Assembly (NCBI GenBank): GCA_050247235.1 | Contig: JBFWUN010000021.1 | Location: forward strand, 6,534 to 70,533 | Origin: CAIKBL01 sp050247235 | GTDB taxonomy: Bacteria > Pseudomonadota > Gammaproteobacteria > Ga0077536 | Direction: 5' to 3' | DNA length: 64,000 nucleotides | In this document: positions 44,706-54,454 of the stretch, piece by piece | Numbering within the stretch: position 1 is the first letter of the stretch | How the letters are laid out: the number at the start of each line of letters is the position of its first letter | Notes under the pieces: generated by a model | Told to the model about the DNA's origin: nothing | What the model saw: only the letters and a program-made list of their open reading frames with translations | Database searches by the model: none | Program-made: the position numbers and the translations under genes

Positions 44706-46457
44706 TCAGCGGTAGCCCGTGCCGAGCATCGCGCGCACGGTGTCGCGGATGGCATCGATGCGGGCAATCGCCGCCGCACGACCGCATTCGATCATCCGCT
44801 CGTAGCGATCGAAATCGAACGGCCCGCCACACTGGTGCGTCTCCGGGGTGATCACGATGTCCGCGCGCAGTGCCTCGAGCGTCGAGCCGTAGGAACCCAG
44901 CATCTCCCACGACGCGCCGAACACGTGCTTGAACCCGAACAGGGTGTCGATCCGGTTCTGCAGTCGCGTGCGCTGCTGCTTGCGGAACACGAAGTCATCG
45001 CTCGGCACCGCCACCACGTTGACCGCGATGCGGATGCCGCAGCGCCGGCGCGCCAGCGCATCGACCGGGACCCGGGAGACGATTGCCCCATCCACCAGCA
45101 TCCGCGTGCCATGCGCGATCGGCGGAAAGAAGCCCGGGATCGCCGACGTGCCGAGCACCGCCGGGACCACCGGGCCGCTGTCGATGATCGCGCGCTCCCC
45201 GGACGTCAGGTCGGACGCGACCACCGCAGTGGGGATGCGCAGGTCCGCGAACGTGCGCGCCCCGAACACGTCACGCGCGGCGCGCGCGACCTTGCCGCCG
45301 TTGAAGATCGACGCGCGCGGCAGCCACGCCGTGTCGCGGATCTTGCGATTCCCGCCGAGAAACTCGCGCATCAGGCGGCCGCCCTCCGCCGCGCTGGCAG
45401 CGCGGGCAACGGTGAGTGCCGCGATGCCTCCCATGCTCGTTCCGCACAGGAAATCCACCGGGACGTCGTGGGCTTCCAGGGCCTCCAGCACCCCGACGTG
45501 CGCGAACCCGCGCGCGGCGCCCGAGCTCAGCGCGATCCCGACTTCGGAGAACGTCACGTAGCGTGCGACGTGATCGAGCACCGGGTACCGGCTGCGCTGC
45601 CACGTGGTGTCGCCGCGGGCCGTCTCGAGTTCCGAGGGCGGCATCACGAACGCCCAGCGCCCCGCTTCGCGCGCGGCGCGCGCGCCGATGAACACGCGGC
45701 TGAAGTCGGCCGCGCCCGCATGCTCCGCCACGTGACCGGATACGACGCGCGGATCGCCGGTGGTGACATCGAGCACCACGTCCTCCGGCAGCAGCAGCTG
45801 CGCGAACCCCCGCAGCTGCGGGTCTGTCGCCACGATCAGCAGGTACTGCTCGCCCGCCGCCTCGCGCCGCCAGCGCGCGATCGCGGCGTCGACCTGCGTC
45901 GGATCCGTCGCGCCGGACGGCCCCGGTGCCGCGCGCTCAGAGGCCGGTGCGTAATGGCGGATGCCGCGCATCAGGACCTCGGCGAACGCTTCCAGGCGGA
46001 TCGCGGGATCGGTGGTGGTCAGCACGGCAATGCCGGGACGGCGGAGGTCGTTGCGGGTGCGATGACGCAGGCGGTCGATCAGGAGTCGCGTGAGGCTCCG
46101 GTGCAGCACCGGCTCCTCGTCCAGCAGGCGCAGGAACGCGTCGCCATCGAGCCGGTACGTGAGCGTGTCGCGCACGGCGACGAGCGTCGCCGCCACCGGC
46201 ATCCCGGTGAAGAGCGACATCTCGCCGAAAATCTGGCCGGGACCGAGAATGAAACCTCGCCAGCTCCCGGGCGCGTCGGCATCGGACTGCACGCGCACCG
46301 CACCGGAGGCGACCGCCTGGAAATACCGGCCCGGTTCCCCGACTCGCGCGATGATCTCGCCTTGCGCGTAGCGCTGCACCGGGATTCTTTCCCGGATTCG
46401 CGCGATGGATTCGGGCGCCAGTGCCGCGAAAAACGGAATTTCCGCGAGATCGAGCAT
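44706..46457 (-). CDS. Cyclic nucleotide-binding/patatin-like phospholipase (NTE type)
   Basis: The protein has 583 residues. Residues 1-125 are a CNB domain (RYAQGEIIARVGEPGRYF and FGEMSLFTGMPVAATLVAV, the phosphate-binding cassette). From about residue 300 there is a patatin domain: the nucleophile in GTSMGG, and the catalytic aspartate in DGAIVSR (about residue 465). The linker contains ELE/GDTTW and SGAARGFAHVGVLEAL, the glycine-rich oxyanion strand. The layout is that of neuropathy target esterase-like bacterial phospholipases, whose activity may be tuned by nucleotide binding. No transmembrane helix is evident. Confidence 0.92.
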   Translation of the reverse strand: MLDLAEIPFFAALAPESIARIRERIPVQRYAQGEIIARVGEPGRYFQAVASGAVRVQSDADAPGSWRGFILGPGQIFGEMSLFTGMPVAATLVAVRDTLTYRLDGDAFLRLLDEEPVLHRSLTRLLIDRLRHRTRNDLRRPGIAVLTTTDPAIRLEAFAEVLMRGIRHYAPASERAAPGPSGATDPTQVDAAIARWRREAAGEQYLLIVATDPQLRGFAQLLLPEDVVLDVTTGDPRVVSGHVAEHAGAADFSRVFIGARAAREAGRWAFVMPPSELETARGDTTWQRSRYPVLDHVARYVTFSEVGIALSSGAARGFAHVGVLEALEAHDVPVDFLCGTSMGGIAALTVARAASAAEGGRLMREFLGGNRKIRDTAWLPRASIFNGGKVARAARDVFGARTFADLRIPTAVVASDLTSGERAIIDSGPVVPAVLGTSAIPGFFPPIAHGTRMLVDGAIVSRVPVDALARRRCGIRIAVNVVAVPSDDFVFRKQQRTRLQNRIDTLFGFKHVFGASWEMLGSYGSTLEALRADIVITPETHQCGGPFDFDRYERMIECGRAAAIARIDAIRDTVRAMLGTGYR

Positions 46458-46518
46458 AGGGTCCGACTGTAGCCCCCCGCGGGTGAACGGCGCAACGGCC
46501 GTACGCGCGGGCCGCGTA

Positions 46519-47262
46519 TCACCCCGCGTGCGCGAACAGGCAGTCGAGCGCGGGCTTGAACATCACGCGCCGGTGCAGAAGCCGCAGACCGTGCCGTGCG
46601 AAGAGCCGGGTCAGCGTGGACGCGCTGAAATAGTAGAGGTGCTCGGACGGCTTGATCTCCGTCCATTGCGCGAGATTGCGCGGCGTCCGCCAGTGCGCGA
46701 CGTCCGGTGTCCTGATTTCGATGAGGCCGGTCGGTTTGAGCACGCGGGCGAGCTCCGCGACGGTCCGGTTCAGATCGGGCACGTGCTCGATCACGTCATA
46801 CATCGTGATCACGTCGAAGCAGGCCGCGGGATAGCACTGGTCCTCGAACGTGCCGCAGACGATGTTCGCGAGCCCCAGCCGCTCCCGGCCGTAAGCCACC
46901 GCGGCCGGTTCGAGTTCCACGCCGCAGGCTTCGAAACCGGCGGCTTCGGCGGCGGCGAGCACGAAACCTGCCGACGCCCCGATGTCCAGCCAGCGTCCGC
47001 CGGCGCGCGCGCGCTTCTGCAGCCGCGCGACCCAGCGACGGCACCGGGCGAGCTTCTTCTCGGCCTTGTCGATGTAGCCGCGGCTGTAATGGGCATCGTA
47101 GGTCTCCGCCACCGCCTCGAACCGTGGGCGCGGGTTGATCAGGACCAGGCTGCAGGTCCGGCAGCGCACGAACGGTTCCCCGCGCTTTTCGAACAGCGGT
47201 TCGAAGCGGTCGCCATCACAGACGGGACAGGGAATCGATTCCAGGGCGTGGGGCAGGTTCAT
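46519..47262 (-). CDS. Class I SAM methyltransferase with N-terminal zinc-ribbon
   Basis: The protein has 247 residues. CPVCDGD (residues 12-18) and CRTCSLV (34-40) form a zinc-ribbon like those of methyltransferases that act on sugar or polyketide intermediates. The SAM core follows: WLDIGASAGFVLAAAEAAG (motif I), VGVELEP, and FDVITMYDVIEHVPD. The ATG at 47262 is preferred because the alternative at 47292 falls in the loop of the upstream terminator hairpin. Substrate unknown; O-antigen or natural-product neighbours are absent. Confidence 0.87.
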   Translation of the reverse strand: MNLPHALESIPCPVCDGDRFEPLFEKRGEPFVRCRTCSLVLINPRPRFEAVAETYDAHYSRGYIDKAEKKLARCRRWVARLQKRARAGGRWLDIGASAGFVLAAAEAAGFEACGVELEPAAVAYGRERLGLANIVCGTFEDQCYPAACFDVITMYDVIEHVPDLNRTVAELARVLKPTGLIEIRTPDVAHWRTPRNLAQWTEIKPSEHLYYFSASTLTRLFARHGLRLLHRRVMFKPALDCLFAHAG

Positions 47263-47279
47263 CGGGCAGGACGTGAACG

Positions 47280-47306
47280 CCGCGGCGGACACCTCGTCCG
47301 CCGCGG
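47280..47306 (-). terminator. Terminator hairpin of the hyuAB-flavoprotein operon
   Basis: A perfect 11-pair stem (47280-47290 with 47296-47306) with a five-base ACCTC/GAGGT loop lies 20 bases after the hyuB stop on the - strand. Confidence 0.55.
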
Positions 47307-47326
47307 GGTGAGAGGCGCGGGTCCGC

Positions 47327-49126
47327 TCAGGCGGCGAGGCGGGCGCGGGCTGCCTGCGTGGCGGCGAGATCGACCTGCCGGGTGGCCGGATCGATCACCA
47401 CGCCGTACACGTCGCGCGCGGCTTCCGCCGAGATGTACTCGTCCAGCACATCGTCGAGCACCGCCTGCGGATCGCGCTCCAGCGGCGATCCGTAGCCGCC
47501 ACCGCCGGTGCTCTCGAACATGAACGTCTCGCCGTGACCGAACGGGTACGCGCACAGTAACGGGTTGTGCCACTCGCCCTTCTCGTCGTACCCCCCGATG
47601 ACCTGGCGCTGGCCGTCGCGATGGATCTTGACCTGCCGCTGGACCGCGGAGTGCCGCCCGCCGGCCACGCCAGGGCTGCCTTCCAGGGTGCGCGCGGTTT
47701 CCATGCTGAGTGCGCCCTCCGCGAGATAGCGCACCTTGAACACTGCGCCCAGACCACCACGGTACTTCCCGGCGCCGGCGCTGTCGCGGCGCAGCTCGAA
47801 CGCCTCGTAGGCGATCGGGAACAGCAGCTCGGCGGTTTCCGCCGGCATGTTCATGCAGTTGCCGAGCGGATCCTCGGTCACGTTCATGCCGTCGCTGTAG
47901 GGTGTCGCACCCCAGCCGCCCGCCGGCAGGTCCGAGAAGACGTCGGTCACGCCGTTGGGTGCCACCACCGACGACACGAACCAGTTGCAGTCCGCGCTGG
48001 TCGATCCCGTGACCTTGTCAGGACAGGCCTTCGCGAGCGCCTGCCAGATCGCGCTCGTGATCTTGGACGACGTGAGCGTGGTGCAGCCGATGGTCGGCGC
48101 CGGCCACTTGGCGTTCAGCCAGGAGTTTTCCGGGATCACGATGCTGATCGGGTTGAACATGCCCTGGTTCTGCGGCGCGTACGGGGCCAGGAAGAACTGC
48201 AGGGAGTACAAGGTGGCCGACGCGGTGTTCGCATACGGAGAATTGATGGCGCCCTTGACCGTGCTGTCGGTGCCGGAGAAATCCACCGTGATGTCCGAAC
48301 CCTTCACGATCAGCTTGACCTTGATGCCGATGGGCTTGTCCGAGAAGCCGTCGGTGTCCGCGTAGTCCTCGCCCTCGTACACCCCGTCCGGGATTTCGCT
48401 GATGCTCTTGCGCACGATCCGCTCGGTGTACTTCTGCAGCTGCTTCATCGCGGCCTTCAAGGTGACCAGGCCATAGCGCGCGGCCGCGCGCTGCATTTCC
48501 TGCTCGCCGGCGCGCAGGCACCCCACGTGCGCCTGCAGGTCGCCGCGCACGAAATGCGGCGTGCGGGTGTTGTTGACGAGGATGTCGATGATGTCTTCGC
48601 GCGGCTTGCCGCGCTCGTAGATCTTGGTCGGCGGCAGCCGCAGCCCCTCGCCCGCGATGTGCGTGCCGGCGAAGGCCTGCCCGCCCGCCGCGCCGCCGCC
48701 GAGATCCATCCAGTGTCCGCGGCTGACCGCGAAGCCGACCAGGTCGCGCTCGAAGTAGATCGGCGCAAGGAACGTGATGTCATTGATGTGCGTGCCACCC
48801 TTGTAGGGATCGTTCAGGCAGATGACGTCACCCTCGTGGATGTTCTCCAGCCCGAATTTCTCGATGATCGCTTCCGCGGAGAATTTCATGGCCGCAAGAT
48901 GGATGGGGCAGTTGGCGGCCTGGCTGAGCAGCTGGCACTCGTAGTCGTAGATGGCGTTCGAGAAATCGACCATGTCCGCGAGAATCGGCGAAAAGGACGC
49001 GCGCTGGAGCACCGTCGACATGCGATCGCTGGCGTACTCGAACACGCTGCGCAGGACTTCGAAGGTTACCGGGTCGACCAGGGTCTGTTCGATCACCGCG
49101 GTATCGATCTGCACTTTCTTGTCCAT
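47327..49126 (-). CDS. hyuB: Hydantoinase/oxoprolinase subunit B (HyuB), second copy
   Basis: The protein has 599 residues. HyuB signatures include LNDPYKGGTHINDITFL near residue 105, GHWMDLGG near 140, and GAGKYRGGLGAVFKV near 460. Unlike the copy at 1649 it has no C-terminal zinc domain; it ends shortly after a glycine-rich GGGGYG segment. Together with the next gene upstream (27 bases apart) it forms an ATP-dependent hydantoinase or oxoprolinase. Ribosome site GGAG lies before the ATG. Confidence 0.95.
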   Translation of the reverse strand: MDKKVQIDTAVIEQTLVDPVTFEVLRSVFEYASDRMSTVLQRASFSPILADMVDFSNAIYDYECQLLSQAANCPIHLAAMKFSAEAIIEKFGLENIHEGDVICLNDPYKGGTHINDITFLAPIYFERDLVGFAVSRGHWMDLGGGAAGGQAFAGTHIAGEGLRLPPTKIYERGKPREDIIDILVNNTRTPHFVRGDLQAHVGCLRAGEQEMQRAAARYGLVTLKAAMKQLQKYTERIVRKSISEIPDGVYEGEDYADTDGFSDKPIGIKVKLIVKGSDITVDFSGTDSTVKGAINSPYANTASATLYSLQFFLAPYAPQNQGMFNPISIVIPENSWLNAKWPAPTIGCTTLTSSKITSAIWQALAKACPDKVTGSTSADCNWFVSSVVAPNGVTDVFSDLPAGGWGATPYSDGMNVTEDPLGNCMNMPAETAELLFPIAYEAFELRRDSAGAGKYRGGLGAVFKVRYLAEGALSMETARTLEGSPGVAGGRHSAVQRQVKIHRDGQRQVIGGYDEKGEWHNPLLCAYPFGHGETFMFESTGGGGYGSPLERDPQAVLDDVLDEYISAEAARDVYGVVIDPATRQVDLAATQAARARLAA

Positions 49127-49153
49127 CTTGGCTCTCCTTCCGGTGCTTCCGGG

Positions 49154-51178
49154 TCAGGGATTGAGGTCGATGATCAGGTTGCCGTAATCGTCCACGCGGG
49201 CGACCACGTTAGGGGGCAGCACCGCGCATGCGTGCTCGTACTCCACGATACCCGGCCCGGCCACCTCGGCCCCCGCCTGCAGGGCGTGGCCATCGTACAC
49301 CTTGCTCTGGTGCCACGCGCGGTCGAAGTAGATCGCGCGCTCGCCCTTCACGGGCTCCCCGCCGCTGGCCCCCACCGTCACCGGCGGCGGGGCGTCCATG
49401 CGGCCCGTGGCGGTGACCCCGAGGCTCACGAACGCCGGCGCGAAGTCGTTCGAACTGACGCCGTACTCCCGCTCGTGACAGCGGTGGAACGTGGCGATCA
49501 CGTCCGGGATATCGGCCGGCGCCAGCGCCTTGTCGGGCACCGGGGTCTCCACCTCGTAGGACTGGCCGACATAACGCATCTGGGCGGTCCGGACGAGATC
49601 GATCCGCTCGCGGGCGACCCCGTCGGCGACCAGCAACGCGACCGCGCGCGCTTCCAGTTCCGAGTATAGGGCATTGACCGTCGCGAGGTCGGCGTCTGCC
49701 ACCGGCGAGAAGTAGAACGCTTCGAGATCCTGCCGGAGATCCATCGCCGTGGCGCCGAACGCGGAAGCGACCCCGGCATGGATGGGCACGATCACCTTCG
49801 GGATGTTCATCGAGTCGGCGACGAAACAGGCGTGCATCGCGCCCGCCCCGCCAAAGCTCGCGAGGATGAAATCGCGCGGATCGCGGCCACGCGAGACAAG
49901 CACCTTTTTAACCGCCTGCGCCATGTTCTCGCAGGCGATCCGGATGAGACCGTCCGCGGTCTCGATCGCGGACAGCCCGATCTCCTCCGCCAGGCGTTCC
50001 ATCGCCCGTTCGGCGGCGCCGCGATCGAGCTGCATCTTGCCGCCGAGCGTGGGTTCGATGCGGCCGAGCAGCAGGTTGGCGTCGGTGATCGTCGGCTCGG
50101 TGCCGCCCAGGCCATAGCACACGGGTCCCGGGTTGGAACCCGCGCTGCGCGGCCCCGCGCGGAGCGACCCGCCCTCGTCGACCCAGCCCATCGATCCGCC
50201 GCCGGCGCCGACGCTGTGGATGTCCAGCATCGGTACGATGCACGGGATCTCCCATTCGATCTCGTGGTCGCGGGTGATCAGGCCCTTGCCGTTCTCGACG
50301 ATCGACACGTCGTAGCTGGTGCCGCCGACGTCGGTGTGGATGATGTTGGGATACTTGCCGAGCAGCTTGCTGAGATAGGCGGCATACGCCACCCCGCCCG
50401 CCGGTCCGGACTCGATCAGTTCCTCCGGGTGATGCTTCGCGTAGTCGACCCCGGTGATGCCGCCGGAACTCTTCAGGATGAGCAATGCGCCCTTGAACCC
50501 CTGGGCCTTCAGCGCCGCTTCCAGGCGTTCGAAGTACACCTCCATCACGGGGATCGTGGCGGCGCGGATCGCGGTGGTGGTGAACCGGCCGTGTTCGCGG
50601 AACACCGGTCGCGTCTCGTGCGACAGCACCACCCAGGCATCCGGGCATTCTTCCAGGATGAGGTCGCGCATGACGCGCTCGTGCGCGCCGTTCCTGTACG
50701 CATTGATGAACGCCACGGCAACCGAGCGGATACCGGCTTCCCTGATGCGGCGCGCGATCGCGAGACCATCGGCGCGCTGCAGCGGTCGGACCACGTTGCC
50801 GTGGGCGTCGATCCGCTCGTTGATCGTGTAGCGGTAACGGCGCTTGATGATCGGCTTGGGCTTGGTCTGGTAGGGGTCGTAGAGCTGCTCGCGATGCTGC
50901 CGCCCGATTTCGATCGTGTCCCGGAAGCCCTCGGTGGTCACCATCGCGGGATCCGGGTAGTTGCGCTCGAGCAGCGCATTGGTCGCCGTGGTCGTGCCGT
51001 GCATCAAGGTCGAGATCCCGTCGAACGGAATGCGCGCATGCCGGATGGCCTCGAGCACGCCGACCGAGCGGTCGTGCTTGGTGGTCAGGACCTTCGCGGT
51101 GGTCTGCTGTCCGTTCTCATCATTCCACGCGAACAGGTCGGTGAACGTGCCGCCGACATCGATCCCTACTCGCCACAT
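49154..51178 (-). CDS. hyuA: Hydantoinase/oxoprolinase subunit A (HyuA), second copy
   Basis: The protein has 674 residues, a full-length HyuA. The N-terminal actin-like ATPase motif VGIDVGGTFTD is at residues 4-14; TDVGGTSYDVSIV near 295 is the second phosphate loop, and GAGGGSMGW is near 350. It uses ATP to hydrolyse a cyclic amide. It lies 23 bases after the flavoprotein gene and 27 before hyuB on one transcript. An N-methylhydantoinase (creatinine route) or 5-oxoprolinase-like activity would suit an adjacent sarcosine-type dehydrogenase. Confidence 0.95.
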   Translation of the reverse strand: MWRVGIDVGGTFTDLFAWNDENGQQTTAKVLTTKHDRSVGVLEAIRHARIPFDGISTLMHGTTTATNALLERNYPDPAMVTTEGFRDTIEIGRQHREQLYDPYQTKPKPIIKRRYRYTINERIDAHGNVVRPLQRADGLAIARRIREAGIRSVAVAFINAYRNGAHERVMRDLILEECPDAWVVLSHETRPVFREHGRFTTTAIRAATIPVMEVYFERLEAALKAQGFKGALLILKSSGGITGVDYAKHHPEELIESGPAGGVAYAAYLSKLLGKYPNIIHTDVGGTSYDVSIVENGKGLITRDHEIEWEIPCIVPMLDIHSVGAGGGSMGWVDEGGSLRAGPRSAGSNPGPVCYGLGGTEPTITDANLLLGRIEPTLGGKMQLDRGAAERAMERLAEEIGLSAIETADGLIRIACENMAQAVKKVLVSRGRDPRDFILASFGGAGAMHACFVADSMNIPKVIVPIHAGVASAFGATAMDLRQDLEAFYFSPVADADLATVNALYSELEARAVALLVADGVARERIDLVRTAQMRYVGQSYEVETPVPDKALAPADIPDVIATFHRCHEREYGVSSNDFAPAFVSLGVTATGRMDAPPPVTVGASGGEPVKGERAIYFDRAWHQSKVYDGHALQAGAEVAGPGIVEYEHACAVLPPNVVARVDDYGNLIIDLNP

Positions 51179-51201
51179 ACGATGCTCTCCAGGTTGTCGC
51201 C

Positions 51202-53652
51202 TCAGCCGCGCGCGCGGGCACCGGCCGGATCATATAGAGGTTTGAGCGCCGCGCGCGCCGGATACCGGCGGTCGCCGATCTCAATGTCGTAACGCCCGGA
51301 CGTCACGAACGCATCGGTCACCCCGTCCGGGTGATTGACGTAGCCCATTGCGATGGCGCTGCCGAGCGTATGGCCGTACATCGCGGACGTGGTGTACCCG
51401 TTGAGCACGCCGTCGCGATAGATCGGTTCGTTGTGGTAGAGCAGCGGGCCGGGATCGTCGAGTGCGAACTGCACCAGGCGCCGCTTCGGCGGCCCGGCCT
51501 CGCGCTGCGCGAGCAGCGCGTCGCGGCCCACGAATCCCCCGGCCTTCTGCCAGGCACAGGTGAACGCGAGCCCGGCCTCGAGCGGCGAGTCATGCGGGCC
51601 GATGTCGTGCGCCCATTCCCGGTAGGCCTTCTCGATCCTGAGCGAATTCAGCGTGTGATACCCGCAGTGCGCGAGCCCGTGGGCACGCCCGGCCTCGACC
51701 AGTGCGTCGTAGACCGGCAACGTGAAGGCGGTCGGCACGTACAGCTCCCAGCCGAGTTCGCCCACGTAGGTCAGGCGCATCGCGAGCAGGGTCTGGTAGC
51801 CGAGCCGGATCTCGCGGCAGGTGGCGAACGGGAACGCGTCCCGCGACAGGTCGTCATCGGTCAGCGACTGCAGCAGCGCGCGCGCGGCCGGCCCCTGGAC
51901 GTTGAGCATCGAGTATGCGCCGGACACGTCGGTCACCACGCAGAAGGCGTCGCGCGGGATGCCTTGACGAATCAGTGCCTCGACGTGCGTGTGCGTGAAT
52001 GCCGCGGTCACCACCAGGTACTGATCGGCGGCCAGCCGGGTGACCGTCAGGTCCGCTTCGATGCCCCCGCGCGCGTTCAGGAACTGCGTGTAGACCACCT
52101 TCCCGACCGGCACCGCCATCTCGGCAGTCGCGAGGTGATTCAGCACGCGTTCGGCGTCGGGCCCCTGCACCAGGAACTTCGAAAACGACGTCTGCTCGAA
52201 CAACCCCACCCGTTCGCGCACCGCGCGGTGCTCCTCGGCGTTGTTCTCGAACCAGTTCTGGCGATCCCATGCGTACGCATAGTCCGGCCGCTGGCCCGGC
52301 TTCGCGTACCAGTTGGGACGCTCCCAACCGGCAGATTCGCCAAAGCACGCGCCCGCCGCGGCAAGGCGATCGTGCAGGATGCTCTTCTTGACACCTCGCG
52401 CGGTGCTCCACTGCCTGAACGGCCAGTGGTCCTGGTAGCCGATGCCGAGCGATTCGACGATGCGATCGTGCAGGTAGCGATCATTGTCCTGCCAGGCGTG
52501 GGCGCGCCGGATGTCCACCGTCCACATGTCCATCGGCGGGTACCCGTGCACGATCCAGTGCGCCATCACCATGCCGGCGCCGCCGCCGGACAGGATGCCG
52601 AGCGAGTTGAAGCCGGCCGCGACGAAGAAGTTGCGCAGGTTCGGCGCTTCGCCCATCAGGTAGTTGTGATCGGGCGTGAAGGATTCCGGTCCGCAGAAGA
52701 ACAGCTTGATGCCGGTGTCGAGCAGGATCGGCACCCGGCGCAGCGCCTTTTCCACCACCGGCATCATGCGATCCCAGTCCGCCTGGATGTCGTTGAAGCA
52801 GAAATCCGCCGGGATGCCCTGCATGCCCCAGGGCCTCGCGATCGGTTCGAAGAAGCCCACCATGATCTTGCCGGCCTCTTCGCGCACATAGGCGCTGTTG
52901 CCCGGGTCACGCAGGATGGGGAGCTCGCGGTGGACACCCGCCACCGATTCGGACACCAGGTAGTAATGTTCCGCGGCCTGCAGGGGGACGTTGACCCCGG
53001 CCATGCGGCCGACTTCGCGCGCCCACATCCCGGCGCAGTTCACCACGAATTCGGCCGTGATGTCCCCCTGCGCCGTGCGCACGCCCGTCGCGATTCCGTT
53101 GGCCTGCAGGATGCCCAGCACGGGGAGGTTCTCGAAGATCTGCGCGCCACCCATCCGCGCGCCCTTGGCGAGCGCCATCGCGACATCCGCGGGATTGACC
53201 CGGCCGTCATGCGGAAAATGGAACGCCGCCTTCACGTCGGAGACATCCGCCAGCGGCCACATCCGCTGGACATCGGCCGGGGAAATCTCGTGGCTTTCGA
53301 CGTCGAAGCACCGCGCGAGCGCGCAGCCGCGGCGCATCTCGAACGCCTTGTCGTCCGTCATCGCGAGCTGGATGGAACCGCAGTTGATGATGCCCGTGGC
53401 CTGGCCCGTTTCCGCTTCGAGGTGCCGGTAGAGATCCTGGGTGTACTTCGCGAGCTTCGTCTGCGCCTCGGTGTCACGCAACGTCGTCAGCAGGCCGGCG
53501 GCATGCCAGGTGGTCCCGCAGGTGAGCTGCCGACGTTCGAGCAGTACCACGTCGCGCCATCCGAGCCGGGTGAGGTGGTAGGCGATCGAACAGCCGATGA
53601 CGCCGCCCCCGATGATGACGACGCGGGCAGAGGATGGGAGGGCTTTGCTCAT
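51202..53652 (-). CDS. Dimethylglycine/sarcosine dehydrogenase-like flavoprotein (DAO plus GcvT)
   Basis: The protein has 816 residues. The FAD Rossmann motif is VVIIGGGVIGCSIAYHL (residues 11-27); TTWHAAG near residue 48 holds the histidine to which FAD is covalently bound in mammalian dimethylglycine and sarcosine dehydrogenases. Residues about 420-800 form the GcvT-like folate-binding domains (WFENNAEEHRAVRERVGLFEQ and SLRIEKAYREWAHDIG). It would oxidatively demethylate an N-methylglycine, passing the methylene to tetrahydrofolate. It is first in the transcript with hyuA and hyuB. The covalent histidine supports DMGDH/SARDH over other DAO enzymes; the exact substrate is open. Confidence 0.9.
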   Translation of the reverse strand: MSKALPSSARVVIIGGGVIGCSIAYHLTRLGWRDVVLLERRQLTCGTTWHAAGLLTTLRDTEAQTKLAKYTQDLYRHLEAETGQATGIINCGSIQLAMTDDKAFEMRRGCALARCFDVESHEISPADVQRMWPLADVSDVKAAFHFPHDGRVNPADVAMALAKGARMGGAQIFENLPVLGILQANGIATGVRTAQGDITAEFVVNCAGMWAREVGRMAGVNVPLQAAEHYYLVSESVAGVHRELPILRDPGNSAYVREEAGKIMVGFFEPIARPWGMQGIPADFCFNDIQADWDRMMPVVEKALRRVPILLDTGIKLFFCGPESFTPDHNYLMGEAPNLRNFFVAAGFNSLGILSGGGAGMVMAHWIVHGYPPMDMWTVDIRRAHAWQDNDRYLHDRIVESLGIGYQDHWPFRQWSTARGVKKSILHDRLAAAGACFGESAGWERPNWYAKPGQRPDYAYAWDRQNWFENNAEEHRAVRERVGLFEQTSFSKFLVQGPDAERVLNHLATAEMAVPVGKVVYTQFLNARGGIEADLTVTRLAADQYLVVTAAFTHTHVEALIRQGIPRDAFCVVTDVSGAYSMLNVQGPAARALLQSLTDDDLSRDAFPFATCREIRLGYQTLLAMRLTYVGELGWELYVPTAFTLPVYDALVEAGRAHGLAHCGYHTLNSLRIEKAYREWAHDIGPHDSPLEAGLAFTCAWQKAGGFVGRDALLAQREAGPPKRRLVQFALDDPGPLLYHNEPIYRDGVLNGYTTSAMYGHTLGSAIAMGYVNHPDGVTDAFVTSGRYDIEIGDRRYPARAALKPLYDPAGARARG

Positions 53653-53742
53653 GGGGTTTTCTCGGTCACGGGGCGCGTGGCGCGCCCGCGAGCGTCAGCC
53701 GGGCCGGACACCTTGCCGACCGTATCGGATCGGGTTTCACAA

Positions 53743-53786
53743 ATCAATAATTCTGGGGCCTCTATTTTCAAATATGAATAATGAGG
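53743..53786 (-). promoter_or_regulatory. AT-rich promoter/operator region of the flavoprotein-hyuAB operon
   Basis: An AT-rich island in GC-rich DNA precedes the operon. On the - strand TTGAAA (53771-53766) is followed after 16 bases by TATTGA (53749-53744). An imperfect dyad with CCTC and GAGG ends, 53759-53786 (10 of 14 positions paired), overlaps the -35 box. It is a likely site for the XRE-cupin regulator encoded next door. Confidence 0.4.
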
Positions 53787-53818
53787 GCCGCGCGGACTGC
53801 CGCGGCATGCGGGTCGGT

Positions 53819-54454
53819 TCAGTAGCTCGGCGGGGTCATCGCCCACAGCACCGCGGCGACGGCGTCCCCGGGATTGCGATAGCGATGCGGCCGGTGGCTC
53901 GGAAAGCTGAAGCTGTCGCCGGTCGTCAGCCGGGTCATTGCACCGTCGACCCACAATTCGAGTTCGCCCGCGAGCACCAGCCCGGCTTCCTCTCCGTCGT
54001 GCGTGTACGGACTCTCGCCGCTGCTCGAATGCGGCTCGAACGTCGAATACAGCAGGCCGAGATTGCGCACCGCCGGAGAGTTCAGCTGGTAGTCGTCGAT
54101 CCCGTCTGCGAAGCTGATGTGCCGGCGCGCCGCGGCGCGCACCACGTACTGCTCGACACTCGGGCCAGGGTCGATCGGCTGGAAGAACCACGAGATGTTC
54201 ACGCCGAGGGCACGGCTGATGTCGTGCAGCGTCTTGATGGAGGGGGACACCCGGTCGCGCTCGAGCTGGCTGAGGTGGCCGACCGAGATCCCGGTCACCG
54301 TGGAAACGTCCTTGAGTGTCTTCGCCTGGCGCAGCCTGAGGGCACGCAGCTTGGCCCCGACAAGTCCGTCGTCCTCGCGCGGCACCGGCTCGACCGCGGG
54401 TGCGCGGCGGCGCGTGCCGCGGGACACCGTTGCCGGATCACGTCGTTTCAGCAA
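53819..54454 (-). CDS. XRE family regulator with C-terminal cupin domain
   Basis: The protein has about 211 residues from a TTG at 54454 (GGAG eight bases upstream); a GTG at 54427 is an alternative. The helix-turn-helix lies at about residues 35-90, with LRALRLRQAKTLKDVSTVTG and VGHLSQLERDRVSPSI. A cupin follows (about 135-205), with YTHDGEEAGLVLAGELELWV and RPHRYRNPGDA. This layout is that of PuuR/SutR-type regulators that sense small metabolites. It sits between the flavoprotein-hyuAB operon and the divergent thiolase gene. The longer open frame extending to 55216 overlaps the thiolase gene and is rejected. Confidence 0.88.
   Translation of the reverse strand: MLKRRDPATVSRGTRRRAPAVEPVPREDDGLVGAKLRALRLRQAKTLKDVSTVTGISVGHLSQLERDRVSPSIKTLHDISRALGVNISWFFQPIDPGPSVEQYVVRAAARRHISFADGIDDYQLNSPAVRNLGLLYSTFEPHSSSGESPYTHDGEEAGLVLAGELELWVDGAMTRLTTGDSFSFPSHRPHRYRNPGDAVAAVLWAMTPPSY

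Noticed and set aside
51331..53781. Long + strand open frame (816 codons) over the flavoprotein gene
   Set aside because: Exact antisense of a gene with FAD and GcvT motifs; no family signature, no ribosome site.
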